DNA from: Geoglobus ahangari
GTDB taxonomy: Archaea; Halobacteriota; Archaeoglobi; Archaeoglobales; Archaeoglobaceae
Length of the DNA: 64,000 nt
NCBI RefSeq assembly: GCF_001006045.1
Contig: NZ_CP011267.1
Location: 1,426,001-1,490,000 of the forward strand
Direction of reading: 5' to 3'
This document shows, piece by piece, positions 33,932-42,344 of the stretch. The notes beneath the pieces were generated by a model. The model ran no database searches. It worked only from the letters and a program-made list of their open reading frames with translations, and was not told the origin of the DNA. The translations under genes and the position numbers were made by a program. The stretch's first letter is position 1. Every line of letters begins with the position of its first letter.

Positions 33932-34749
33932 AGTTCTTTCCCGGGTGCATGATCCACAACAGGTATCCGGGAGTCGAAAAATCGCTCTACTACGTCTTCG
34001 AGAACCTCGGCATCGACATCTCCCCTCTCGAGGGTTCATCCTGCTGTCCGGCCCCATCAATAACGAGGTCTGTCAGCAACGAGCTGTGGGAGGAGGTCGG
34101 ACTGAGGAACTTAAGGCTCGCTGATGGTGAGACGATAATGACGGCCTGCAACGGCTGCTTCACGACCCTCCTCGAGGTCTCGGAGAAGTTTGAGGAGGGG
34201 GACGTAAGGCACGTGGCCGAGTTCCTCTACTCTGATGTCGGGATAGACAGGATAAAGAGGCACGTGGCCAAGAGGCTTCCGCTCAGAGTGGCTGTGCACT
34301 ACGGCTGCCACTTCTTCAGACCGAGCAAGCACAAGAAGTTCGTGTCTCCCGAGAGGCCCACGATGCTCGACGAGCTTGTGGAGGCGATAGGTGCTGAGAG
34401 CGTGGACTACAAGTACAAGTTCATGTGCTGCGGCGGAGGTGGTGGGGTCAGAGCGGGAGCTACGGAGGTCTCCCACGACCTGCTCGAGAAGAAGATGGAC
34501 GCCATAGCCGAGGCTGAGGTGGACGTCATCGTCGTCGTGTGTCCGCTCTGCATGAATCAGTTCGATGTTGGGCAGAAGGAGCTGAAGGAGCAGAGGGGGA
34601 AGGAGTACGGCATTCCGGTCGTGCACTACGTCCAGCTTCTCGCGATAGCCATGGGAATGGATGTTGAGCTTTCAGGCATAGACAGGCACAGCATAGTTAG
34701 TCAGCCCCTCATCGAGAAGCTAATAATGGGAGAGAGGGTGGAGGAGTAA
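33928..34749 (+). CDS. HdrB-like CCG-domain protein
   Basis: 273 residues with two CCG motifs, each binding an unusual [4Fe-4S] cluster in HdrB. The first uses C7 (FPGCM), SCCPAP near 37-42 and ACNGC near 73-77; the second uses YGCHFF, MCCGGGGG and VCPLC. HdrB is the catalytic site for heterodisulfide reduction. The complete cysteine set supports activity. It forms a two-gene operon with the HdrC-like gene, as seen for stand-alone hdrBC units in sulfate- or metal-reducing organisms. Confidence 0.9.
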   Translation: MKFFPGCMIHNRYPGVEKSLYYVFENLGIDISPLEGSSCCPAPSITRSVSNELWEEVGLRNLRLADGETIMTACNGCFTTLLEVSEKFEEGDVRHVAEFLYSDVGIDRIKRHVAKRLPLRVAVHYGCHFFRPSKHKKFVSPERPTMLDELVEAIGAESVDYKYKFMCCGGGGGVRAGATEVSHDLLEKKMDAIAEAEVDVIVVVCPLCMNQFDVGQKELKEQRGKEYGIPVVHYVQLLAIAMGMDVELSGIDRHSIVSQPLIEKLIMGERVEE

Positions 34750-34754
34750 AAAAA

Positions 34755-34951
34755 TCAGATCATAGACTCGGCGACTTTTATCAGCTCCTCCTTTCCCAGA
34801 TTTCCGGATACTGTCACCACAACTCCGTCTTTTTCGAACGAGAGCATTCCGGATCCAAACAGCTCAGTGTATAACCCCTCCAAGTCCCCTATCCTCACTT
34901 TCTCCGAGTTCTCGTTCTCGACAATCACGCCATCTGCGCTCTCGCTCACCG
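34755..34951 (-). pseudogene. C-terminal piece of the LolA-like lipoprotein, out of frame
   Basis: This frame reads ILTVSESADGVIVENENSEK and continues for about 64 residues, ending GKEELIKVAESMI. It lacks a promoter and a ribosome site of its own. Content fits the end of the DUF4367-like domain whose start lies in the upstream gene (...TVVNGKAVTMMYGDGG). Adding one G to the run at 34962-34966 joins both frames into YGDGGRILTVSES. It is therefore the cut-off tail of the gene at 34952-35743, unless it is expressed through frameshifting. Confidence 0.7.
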
Positions 34952-35743
34952 TCAGAATCCTCCCCCATCCCCGTACATCATCGTCACTGCCTTGCCGTTC
35001 ACGACCGTTATGCTCCTGAGCTCAAGGTTGGCCGTGTACTCAGGAACGAGCAGCGTGAAGTTAACCATCTTCTGCGCTTCCTCTATGCTTTCCGGCTTCT
35101 CTATCCCGAGATCCTTTTCGGTTACAACTTCCGCACCCTCCGGGATTTCGAACTCGAACTCGCTGTCGTCAATTCCGATGTTGAACCTCACGTTTCTGTA
35201 CTCCGTGATCATCTTCCCGGCAGGCATTTCCTGCACGATCTTCAACGGGAACCAGTACTCCATGTCCACCCACATCTCCATCTCTCCACCCATGCTATCG
35301 TTCTTGGGTGTAAGCCTTATCACGTAGCAGTCCCTTCCTGACACCTTCTCACTCCCCACGAGCTCAACGTTGTAGTTCTCGAGCATCTCCTCAACAATCG
35401 TTCCGTAGTCGGGAGCTTTCGGAGTGTACTCGCCAACCTCGAACACGAAAACCCTGTTTGACTTCCTGTCGTAGCTCCACATCTTCTTTCCATTGGACAC
35501 GAAAGTTGCATCCTCGTTCAGGCTCACCATCTTAACCTTGTTTGGCTTCTTGTACAAGTACTCGTACTCCAGCGTGGTGGTTGTGTTGTTGTGGTAAAAC
35601 GTGATGCTCACCACGCTCCTGAAGTCCTCTATGGACTCGTACTTTTCCTGCATCTTTTTGGCAATCTCGTCTGCGCTCAAGTTCGCGCATCCGGACAATG
35701 CAATCACAATTGCCGCCAGCACGAGAATTGTAGATGACCGCAT
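34952..35743 (-). CDS. LolA-like outer lipoprotein-sorting-type protein, probably frameshifted
   Basis: 263 residues in frame. Signal peptide with lipobox ALSGC (Cys19) and a beta-rich body of the LolA/LppX-like type (YESIEDFRSVVSITFY, SNGKKMWSYDRKSNRVFVFE, GRDCYVIRLTP), then the start of a DUF4367-like C-terminal domain. Archaeal relatives are membrane-anchored and of unknown role. The frame stops just after MYGDGGGF; the missing 64-residue end follows in another frame. A TATA (tttatata on the minus strand, near 35764-35771) precedes the ATG by about 25 nt, so the gene is expressed. Confidence 0.8.
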   Translation of the reverse strand: MRSSTILVLAAIVIALSGCANLSADEIAKKMQEKYESIEDFRSVVSITFYHNNTTTTLEYEYLYKKPNKVKMVSLNEDATFVSNGKKMWSYDRKSNRVFVFEVGEYTPKAPDYGTIVEEMLENYNVELVGSEKVSGRDCYVIRLTPKNDSMGGEMEMWVDMEYWFPLKIVQEMPAGKMITEYRNVRFNIGIDDSEFEFEIPEGAEVVTEKDLGIEKPESIEEAQKMVNFTLLVPEYTANLELRSITVVNGKAVTMMYGDGGGF

Positions 35744-35777
35744 GATTTGTGATTCTTAATTTACTATATAAAATTTT

Positions 35778-36581
35778 TTACTTCAAATCAACATTATGGA
35801 ACTCCAGATCGCCCATGGGTGTGAGTTGCGGGCTTTTCGACATCTCGTAGAAGTGGTGGAAGAGCCTGAGACCCCACCTGATCGCATCACCATCCCTCGA
35901 GAGGTACATCCTGCTCGCGTCGTAGGAATCTCCCGAGTAGAGGCCGATGGCAAAGCCCTTTTCTGCTACTATGAACGCCACTCTCGCGTCATCCACCACT
36001 CTGAGCTCCGAGTTTTTGAGAAACTCTATTGCAAGATCGCCATGGGCAGAGAAGCTCTTCTCGAGCACGTTTCTTGTCAGGATGAGCGTGATGTCCTTCT
36101 CTCTCGAAGCTCTCGTGAACAGCTGGGGAAACTCCGGGTGGTAAACTGACGACACGCCCTTCACCCATCCCGACTCGAGGACTATGTCTACCCACTCCTC
36201 CACGAGCTCGAATGGATTGGTCCTCTTCAGGATTCTTCCTTCGCACAGCATATGGATGTCGCGCAGAAGATCATGGGGGATGGCTGAAACATCGTGGGTG
36301 TTGAAGAACTCCCTTATGCTGTGGTCAACCAGCATCAGCCTCTCGACCTCCCACACCTTCTCTAAAACCGCCCTTCCGTAGGTCGTGAGCCTGTACCCAT
36401 CCCTGCACCTCTCCACCAGTCCCTGCTGCGAAAAGCTCCTGATGTGGGGCTTGACAGTATCCCTCGACACCTTCAGCGCTCTCGCGATCTCGGAGATTCT
36501 CCTTTCCTCTCTAAGCTGCTCGAGGATTCTCAGCTTCAGGCTCGTGGTGGTTAAGCTGATGACTTTCTCAAATCTCTCCAT
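35778..36581 (-). CDS. HTH regulator with DUF1724 (FilR1-type) domain
   Basis: 267 residues from ATG 36581. An N-terminal winged-helix (about 5-70: LKLRILEQLREERRISEIARALKVSRDTV-type pattern) is followed by a C-terminal DUF1724 domain that in methanogens is called methanogenesis regulatory (FilR1-like): FFNTHDVSAIPHDLL, then ITLILTRNVLE and LYLSRD-like end. The effector is unknown. It lies downstream of the PHA genes on the same strand, separated by about 165 bases with its own TATA-like run (minus strand, near 36613-36622), so it might control either the PHA locus or the LolA-like gene. Confidence 0.82.
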   Translation of the reverse strand: MERFEKVISLTTTSLKLRILEQLREERRISEIARALKVSRDTVKPHIRSFSQQGLVERCRDGYRLTTYGRAVLEKVWEVERLMLVDHSIREFFNTHDVSAIPHDLLRDIHMLCEGRILKRTNPFELVEEWVDIVLESGWVKGVSSVYHPEFPQLFTRASREKDITLILTRNVLEKSFSAHGDLAIEFLKNSELRVVDDARVAFIVAEKGFAIGLYSGDSYDASRMYLSRDGDAIRWGLRLFHHFYEMSKSPQLTPMGDLEFHNVDLK

Positions 36582-36746
36582 GAGACCACCGCTACTTGCG
36601 GTAAACACTGTGTTGCTTAAAAACATGTCTGTAGAGAGAGGAAAATGCAATTTGTAAACAGCACATTTTCACATTCACCAGCACGTCAGAAGGTCTTGAG
36701 AGGATTGGAACTGAAAGCAGGAGAGTAAAAAATGGAGAGCAGTAGC

Positions 36747-37739
36747 TCACTTGGATCTCTCGACGATCCACTTTATCGCCTTGTCCCACAGCTCCCTGTG
36801 GGCGGAGCTGCTGACCGTCAGCCCGATGTGCCCCTTGTTGACCCTCAGCATGAGCTTGTCCTTGGACGGTATCTTCTCGTAGAATGGAATCGCACACTCG
36901 GGGGGTGTTATGTGATCCCTATCGGCCACCAGAAGGAGGGTGGGCATGGTTATCTTCCTCAGGTCAACCTTCTGCCCGTTGACATCGAACTTGCCCTCTA
37001 TGACCTCGTTCCTGTGGTACCATCTGGTTATGTACTCCTCATAAACGCAGCCCGGTATCGCTGGCGAGTCGAATATCCAGTGATCCATGTACAGGAAGTC
37101 GTGGACGAACTTCCTGTCGTCCAGCCTGTTGAGCAGCGCCTGGTACTTCTCGACCGTGAGCCTTATCGGGTCGACAAGCAGAAACGCGAAGTTGAGGAAG
37201 TCTCCACTGGCGTTGCCCATTGCCCGTGCAACCTTGTCAGGGTCTATGTTCCTCGCCCACACCGCGAGCGTGTTGTCGGTGTGGAAGTTTATGGGCGGAG
37301 CCTGCACGACGAGGTTCTTCACGTTTTCGGGGTGTAGGGTTGAGTATATGGTGCTCAGAGTTGCTCCAAGGCAGTATCCGTGCAGCGTGACCTTGTCAAC
37401 CTTCTTTTTCTTCTTTATTATGTTCACGCACCTGTCTATGTAGTCAACGTAGTCTTCGATCCTGTAGTACTTGTCCGCCCTCTTCGGGTACCCCCAGTCA
37501 ACCATCCACACGTCCAGTCCCGCCTCGAGCATCTTCCTGACCACGCTGACCCTCTCGTGGAGGTCGAGGATGTACGGCCTGTTTATGTACGCGTAGACTA
37601 TCAGCACGGGAGTTTTGAGCAGCCTCTTCCTCCTCGGCTTGAAGTGGAGGAGCTTGAACAGCCAGTCCTCGTCGACGACGTCGAACTCGCAGCTCCACGG
37701 GCAGATGTCGACCTCCTTCAGGCACTCGAACTCACTCAC
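36747..37739 (-). CDS. phaC: Polyhydroxyalkanoate synthase catalytic subunit, class III type
   Basis: 330 residues from GTG 37739, supported by GGAGGT 7 nt upstream; it overlaps the phaE stop. Alpha/beta hydrolase with the modified lipase box GYCLGA (nucleophile C123), D275 in ADRDHITPP and H304 in NKGHIGL, the Cys-Asp-His set of PHA synthases. PhaC with PhaE polymerises hydroxyacyl-CoA into storage polyester. It is shorter at the C-terminus than haloarchaeal PhaC, which carries an extension. A start at ATG 37766 is possible but lacks a ribosome site. Confidence 0.93.
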   Translation of the reverse strand: MSEFECLKEVDICPWSCEFDVVDEDWLFKLLHFKPRRKRLLKTPVLIVYAYINRPYILDLHERVSVVRKMLEAGLDVWMVDWGYPKRADKYYRIEDYVDYIDRCVNIIKKKKKVDKVTLHGYCLGATLSTIYSTLHPENVKNLVVQAPPINFHTDNTLAVWARNIDPDKVARAMGNASGDFLNFAFLLVDPIRLTVEKYQALLNRLDDRKFVHDFLYMDHWIFDSPAIPGCVYEEYITRWYHRNEVIEGKFDVNGQKVDLRKITMPTLLLVADRDHITPPECAIPFYEKIPSKDKLMLRVNKGHIGLTVSSSAHRELWDKAIKWIVERSK

Positions 37740-38667
37740 TGCCACCACCTCCAAGCCTGCCCTCAAGCTCCTCGATTCTCCTTTCCAGCTCCCTGACCTT
37801 CCTCTTCAGATCCATTATCCTCTTGTACGCCTCGTCCATCTCCGAGACCGTGGCGAATGGGTTCAGGGGGCTCTGCTCGAGGATCGACTCGAAGAACCTC
37901 CGCATGTGGTAGGAGTAGTCCATCAGGCTTCCCAGCATCATCCTCTGGATTTTCAGGTACTCCTCAGACTTTATCAGGACGTCGAACTTTCTGGCCACAA
38001 TCTCTGCGAAGTCATTCATGAACTGGTCAAAGCTCTCGATCCTGTTGCTGTTCGCGTACTCTATGAACTCGTCCACGGACTCATCGTACGCGCTCCGCAT
38101 CAGATCCCTGTACGCGAAGAAGCTCTCCCTGAATGTCTCCCAGTGCTCGGCAGCCTCGAACAGATCGTTGGACGTCTCCTTGGACAGTATGAACGGGTAC
38201 TCGTTCAGAACCCTGTATCCGTCGAGCTCGAGCTTGTACCTCCTCTTCGCAAGATCCCACCACCTGTTGACGAAGCTCTCAGTGAGGCTTCTGGCCGTCT
38301 CGCTGATCGTGTACCCGGCGAAGAGCTCGGACGTCAGCTTCATGTGGGAGATAAGCGAGAGCACGAAGTCCTCGTACGCCTCGTAAACCTCCCTCTGGCT
38401 CTCGACGAGCTTGAGCGTCTCAGGGCCGGGGAGGAAGTACCTGAGGTACTGCTCCCCCATGAGGAACATCTCGAGCGGCCTGAAGAAGAACCTGAATATC
38501 TCGTCAAAGACCCTCTCAAACTCCTCATCCTTCTTGATTCTGCCTGAAATTGAGTACTTGCTCCACAGCCTTTCCATGTGTTCCCGGATTGATATGTTTC
38601 TGAGAAGGAGTTCGAACGATTCCTTCGGCAGTTTCTTAAAAACCTCAACAATATCCTCTTCGAGCAC
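37732..38667 (-). CDS. phaE: PHA synthase subunit PhaE-like
   Basis: 311 residues, mostly helical, with a C-terminal coiled coil (about 275-305: RIMDLKRKVRELERRIEELE) ending in GGGGSE. The NPFATVSEMDEAYKRIMDL segment before the coil is of the kind PhaE proteins use to bind PhaC. Located directly before phaC with overlap. It starts with GTG 38667, with AGGTGAT upstream and a TATA-like run at about 38690-38708 (minus strand), so phaEC has its own promoter in addition to any read-through from the phasin gene. Confidence 0.88.
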   Translation of the reverse strand: MLEEDIVEVFKKLPKESFELLLRNISIREHMERLWSKYSISGRIKKDEEFERVFDEIFRFFFRPLEMFLMGEQYLRYFLPGPETLKLVESQREVYEAYEDFVLSLISHMKLTSELFAGYTISETARSLTESFVNRWWDLAKRRYKLELDGYRVLNEYPFILSKETSNDLFEAAEHWETFRESFFAYRDLMRSAYDESVDEFIEYANSNRIESFDQFMNDFAEIVARKFDVLIKSEEYLKIQRMMLGSLMDYSYHMRRFFESILEQSPLNPFATVSEMDEAYKRIMDLKRKVRELERRIEELEGRLGGGGSE

Positions 38668-38824
38668 GGTATCACCTGCTATATAATTTTGGTCTTAAAT
38701 ATTATAAAAACTTCGGTTGAGCGGTAATAGGTGTTTACACGCCGTAATAAAGAGTGTTAATGACGAAGATCTGGAAAAGGCTGAGAACAGCAGAAAAATC
38801 AAAAAAATGGAGTGGCGGTGTGCT

Positions 38825-39139
38825 TCACTGCTTCTCCTTCTTCTGAGCCTTCTCTGTCAGCTCGATCATCCTCTTGAAGATCTCGTCCTGCTGCTTTTCA
38901 AGCTGATCAAGCAGCTTTCTGAAGTTCTCGAAAACCTTGGCCTGCGACTCCGAGTACATCTCGACAGACTTCTTGACGCTGTCGAAGACCTCGCTCGGAA
39001 CGACCTGTCTGAGGTACACCTCGTACAGGCTGACGTAGCTATCAGCGGCCACCTTCATCAGGTCGAGGCTCGTCTTGCTTACCCCAAACCCCATCTTGTA
39101 AAAACTCCTCATGGTCTCCAAAAAGTCCTTATACTCCAT
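38825..39139 (-). CDS. Phasin-like protein
   Basis: 104 residues, fully helical and amphipathic, with SLYEVYLRQVVPSEVFDSVKK-like sequence and a Lys/Glu-rich tail. It has the size and pattern of phasins, which coat PHA granules; its place between an AbrB-like gene and phaE matches haloarchaeal phaP. The start ATG overlaps the stop of the AbrB-like gene, implying coupled translation. No sequence motif proves the function. Confidence 0.75.
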   Translation of the reverse strand: MEYKDFLETMRSFYKMGFGVSKTSLDLMKVAADSYVSLYEVYLRQVVPSEVFDSVKKSVEMYSESQAKVFENFRKLLDQLEKQQDEIFKRMIELTEKAQKKEKQ

Positions 39140-39402
39140 CACTCCTCACCTCCTTCCTTCACAACAATTACCTTGACGATGTCTCCCTCCTTCAGCCCGA
39201 GCATGGCCCTGTCGCTCTCAGGTATGGAGATTCTCCCGCCGCTCTGAACTCTCGCCCTGAACACGGCAATGTCCTTCCTAAAAACGTGCATCTCCGACGC
39301 AAATCCGAGCATAGAGGAAATGTTCTGCATGAAGTCTCCCTGCATCTTGAGCAGATCATTCCACAGCTTCTGCATTTCCTTGAGGTATTCTGGAACCATC
39401 AT
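39139..39402 (-). CDS. AbrB/SpoVT-domain protein, PhaR-like
   Basis: About 87 residues (ATG 39402 or 39399). An N-terminal helical region (EMQKLWNDLLKMQGDFMQNI) resembling phasin helices is followed by a swapped-hairpin AbrB domain (VQSGGRISIPESDRAMLGL, GDIVKVIVV). In Haloferax the AbrB-type PhaR represses the phaRP operon and binds granules; the same order here suggests the same role. A TATA (catatttatatc, minus strand, 39419-39430) lies 20-30 nt upstream, so the message is nearly leaderless. Frames extending to 39498 run into the MaoC gene and are unlikely. Confidence 0.8.
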   Translation of the reverse strand: MMVPEYLKEMQKLWNDLLKMQGDFMQNISSMLGFASEMHVFRKDIAVFRARVQSGGRISIPESDRAMLGLKEGDIVKVIVVKEGGEE

Positions 39403-39440
39403 ATACCATTTGGTGGCAATGATATAAATATGTTTTGGTT

Positions 39441-39890
39441 TTACCAGAGGAGGACCACAACGTAACCCTCCGCAACCACATCCTCGCCAACCAGACACCT
39501 GACGTTCAGCCTGTACTTCCTCCTGTCCTTCTCCACAACCTCTCCGACGACCTTGACCACATCACCAATCCTCACGGGCTTGGTGTACCTGAAGCTGGCC
39601 TCGAGCAGCACGACGATCCCCGGCATTCTCGCAACTGCTGCCGATACGAGGCTCGTGGTGAGCATTCCGTGAACAACTCTCCCGCCAAACCTCGTCGTTT
39701 TTGCGACCTCCTCATCGAAGTGGAGCGGGTTCAGGTCTCCTGAGGCAAGACCGAAAAAGCAGACGTCCACCTCCTCAAGCCTCTTCTCGTACTCTATGGT
39801 GTATCCAACGTCCACATTCCCTTCAAACTTCTCGAATTCGACAACCTCTCCACCGTACTTCCGGTAAATTTCCTTTATCTCTTCTAACAT
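39441..39890 (-). CDS. MaoC-like (R)-specific enoyl-CoA hydratase, PhaJ-type
   Basis: 149 residues with a hot-dog fold. The catalytic motif is ASGDLNPLHFDEE, near 50-62, with Asp and His of the R-hydratase 2 group, and GRVVHGMLT near 70-78. It would hydrate crotonyl-CoA or other enoyl-CoA to the (R)-3-hydroxyacyl-CoA used by PhaEC. An AGGAG site precedes ATG 39890 by about 12 nt. First gene of the PHA cluster; argJ is divergent from it. Confidence 0.87.
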   Translation of the reverse strand: MLEEIKEIYRKYGGEVVEFEKFEGNVDVGYTIEYEKRLEEVDVCFFGLASGDLNPLHFDEEVAKTTRFGGRVVHGMLTTSLVSAAVARMPGIVVLLEASFRYTKPVRIGDVVKVVGEVVEKDRRKYRLNVRCLVGEDVVAEGYVVVLLW

Positions 39891-39968
39891 ATTTTATTAT
39901 CTTCTCCTGAAGATGTATAACGCTTTCCCTGGGATGAGGTGATGCTGGTGAGGAAAACCCATGCTTAA

Positions 39969-39978
39969 CTTTTTATTG
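39969..39978 (+). promoter_or_regulatory. TATA box for leaderless argJ
   Basis: ctttttattg is centred about 26 nt before ATG 40000, so the transcript should start at the initiation codon. This rejects the upstream ATG at 39961 as the start. Confidence 0.6.
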
Positions 39979-39999
39979 CCTCACTGCCAAACTCCCCTC

Positions 40000-41130
40000 A
40001 TGGGTCTCAGCGACAGTCTGAGGTGCTACGGAATCAGGGAGGGGAAGACCGGCGTTGGAATCGCGGTGATGGCCGGCAGGATATTCGCAGTCTACACCCA
40101 GAACAGGATCAGGGCCGCTCCGGTGATATTCAACCTGCAGAACCTCGGAAAGAGGGTGAAGGGAATCATCGTGAACTCTGGCAACGCGAACGCGTACACA
40201 GGAGAAGAAGGGTTGAGAAAGGCGAGGAGGATGGCCGAGTTTCTCGCTGAGAGGCTAAACTGCGACCTGAGCGAGATAGCCATAGCCTCAACCGGAGTGA
40301 TAGGCAGGCAGCTTGACGTTGATAAGATTATCAGGATCGGTGAGAAAGTCCTCGAGAGGCTTGGTGGTGGGGAGGAGCACATAAACGCGTTCGCAAGGGC
40401 GATAATGACCACGGACAGGTTCCCGAAGATTGCTAAGCGAAGGTTCGGGGGAGTGGAGATTCTCGGCATCGCCAAGGGTGCCGGAATGATTGCCCCGAAC
40501 ATGGCCACCATGCTCGCGTTCATATTCACAAATGCAAGATGCGATGGGATGGAGGAGATATTCAGGGAGGCTGTGGAGGGATCGTTCAACAGGGTCATAG
40601 TGGACGGGGACACCTCCACCAACGACACGGTGTTCATGGTTGCGAGCGAGGAGGTTGAGGCAAATCCAGAAGAGTTCCGCGAGCACCTCTCATCCCTGAT
40701 GCTGGAGCTTGCGGAGATGATGGCGAGGGATGGGGAGGGTGCGACAAAGGTCTTCTGGGTCAGAGTCAGCGGGGCGAGGAGCGATGATGATGCTCTCAGG
40801 GTCGCGAGGGCAGTTGCAGGCTCAAATCTCGTGAAGACTGCGGTTTTCGGTGGGGATCCCAACTTCGGAAGGATAATCGCGGCAATCGGGTATTCCGGGG
40901 CGGATGTGGACGAGAGGATAACTCTGAAGCTCAGAGGTGAGAGCGGGGTTGCTGTTCTCGTCGAAGAGGGTAATGTTGTCGAGGGCAGCCTTGAACTTGC
41001 GGAGAGGATCATGAAGGAGAGCAGGATTGAGGTACTCATAGACCTCCACAGGGGCAGCGGGGAGGGGTACGCCATTGGCTGTGACCTGACTCACGATTAC
41101 GTGGAGCTGAACTCCAAGTACACGACGTGA
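40000..41130 (+). CDS. argJ: Bifunctional glutamate N-acetyltransferase/ornithine acetyltransferase
   Basis: 376 residues from ATG 40000. The self-cleavage site is T170 in AKGAGMIAPNMATML, which yields alpha and beta chains and makes Thr the nucleophile. Other marks are VNSGNANAYTG near 58-67 and VDGDTSTNDT near 205-214, and the C-terminal CDLTHDYVELNSKYTT. It transfers acetyl between acetylornithine and glutamate in arginine synthesis. Stop overlaps the next gene's ATG. No other arg genes are nearby. Confidence 0.96.
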   Translation: MGLSDSLRCYGIREGKTGVGIAVMAGRIFAVYTQNRIRAAPVIFNLQNLGKRVKGIIVNSGNANAYTGEEGLRKARRMAEFLAERLNCDLSEIAIASTGVIGRQLDVDKIIRIGEKVLERLGGGEEHINAFARAIMTTDRFPKIAKRRFGGVEILGIAKGAGMIAPNMATMLAFIFTNARCDGMEEIFREAVEGSFNRVIVDGDTSTNDTVFMVASEEVEANPEEFREHLSSLMLELAEMMARDGEGATKVFWVRVSGARSDDDALRVARAVAGSNLVKTAVFGGDPNFGRIIAAIGYSGADVDERITLKLRGESGVAVLVEEGNVVEGSLELAERIMKESRIEVLIDLHRGSGEGYAIGCDLTHDYVELNSKYTT

Positions 41131-42344
41131 TGGCCATGCACATCATAGTTGGCGGCGGGAGAGTTGGAAGACAGCTTGCGGACAGGCTCGAGGAGTGCAT
41201 AATCATCGAGAAGGACGAGGAGACGTGCGAGGAGTTGAGGAGGCTCGGGTACAGGGTTGTTCACGCAGACGCGAGAGAGAGGGAGGTGTGGGAGAGGCTG
41301 CCAGTCAGGGGTGCTACAGTGATACTCGCGACCAACGACGACTCGGTGAACATAGCCATAGCGTCGATAATCCGGGATTTCGAGCCCTCCGACATCGTGG
41401 CGAGGGTTGAGTCGGAGAGCTACATGCGCGACTACCGGAATCTGGGAGTCAGGGGTGTGAGCTGCGGGAAGACGATAGCCTCCGAGCTCATCCACGAGCT
41501 CATTGAGGCGAAGAGGAGATACTTCGAGATAGTTGTGACAGAGGAGAACTTCGCCGGGATGAGGCTCGCGGACATGTATGTTGGAGAGAGCTGCACGATC
41601 ATCTCGATATACCGGGAGGGGAAGATCTACCGACCCCACCCCGACTTCGTGCTTCAGGTAGGAGACATTGTGGGCATAATCTGCGGGAAGGAGGTGAAGA
41701 AGACAAAAAACCCGTTCGACGAGGTGCTTCTGGTCATAAGGTGCGCTGAGAACTACGAGAGGGTCTACAGGGAGGCGAAGGCAATTGCCGAGAGGTTTGA
41801 CGCGGATCTGCTGATCCTTCACAAGGAGGATGGCAGGATAATGTGCTCCCTGAAGGCGGACAGCATACAGGACATGGACGTTGAGGAGGCGGTGGAGATC
41901 CTTGAATCTCTGACAGACAAGGTTGACCTCATAGTGACCGATCCACCGAAAAAGAAGGTCGACTTCAGGACGAGCGTTCTGATAAAGTTCCCGATACTCT
42001 TCGCCAAGGGAAAGGAGGGCTACAGGGACATACTCGCGATAGTCAACACAGACAGGCCTGAGAATGTGGTGAGCTACGCGACAGCCTTCGCGAACTATTT
42101 TGGAAAAGGGAAGATAATGTTCCTCGACAGGGAGCAGCTCAAGACCTCCTCCTCTACCGTCGAATCTCCGACAGTTGAGATAACGGTGACGGAGTTCAAC
42201 CCGCTCGTCGAGGTCGTGAGGGAGGTCAAGAGGGGATACGACCTGATAATCTTCTCGATCTCCAACAGCGTTGGGAACATAGACTCCGAGTTTCTCTGGA
42301 AGTTCATACTCGATACGGACTCGTCCGTTCTGGTGGTAAGATGA
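41130..42344 (+). CDS. RCK/TrkA protein with USP-like C-terminal part
   Basis: About 404 residues (ATG 41130; ATG 41136 also possible, giving MHIIVGGGRVGRQ). TrkA-N (1-125) with the NAD loop GGGRVG, a TrkA-C domain (about 130-200, ending VGDIVGIICG), then about 200 residues with two nucleotide-binding-like beta-alpha units (VLLVIRCAENYERVYREA, DILAIVNTDRPENVVSYA) resembling the universal-stress-protein-like regions of some cation/proton antiporters. It lies 4 nt over the start of a CPA2 antiporter, so it is probably the antiporter's cytoplasmic regulatory subunit. Confidence 0.8.
   Translation: MAMHIIVGGGRVGRQLADRLEECIIIEKDEETCEELRRLGYRVVHADAREREVWERLPVRGATVILATNDDSVNIAIASIIRDFEPSDIVARVESESYMRDYRNLGVRGVSCGKTIASELIHELIEAKRRYFEIVVTEENFAGMRLADMYVGESCTIISIYREGKIYRPHPDFVLQVGDIVGIICGKEVKKTKNPFDEVLLVIRCAENYERVYREAKAIAERFDADLLILHKEDGRIMCSLKADSIQDMDVEEAVEILESLTDKVDLIVTDPPKKKVDFRTSVLIKFPILFAKGKEGYRDILAIVNTDRPENVVSYATAFANYFGKGKIMFLDREQLKTSSSTVESPTVEITVTEFNPLVEVVREVKRGYDLIIFSISNSVGNIDSEFLWKFILDTDSSVLVVR

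Noticed and set aside
34755-34949. Independent 64-residue gene
   Set aside because: It has no promoter or ribosome site, and it completes the domain interrupted in the preceding frame; better read as a frameshifted tail.
39961-39999. ATG 39961 as the argJ start
   Set aside because: The TATA at 39969-39978 lies after it; ATG 40000 is at the expected transcription start.
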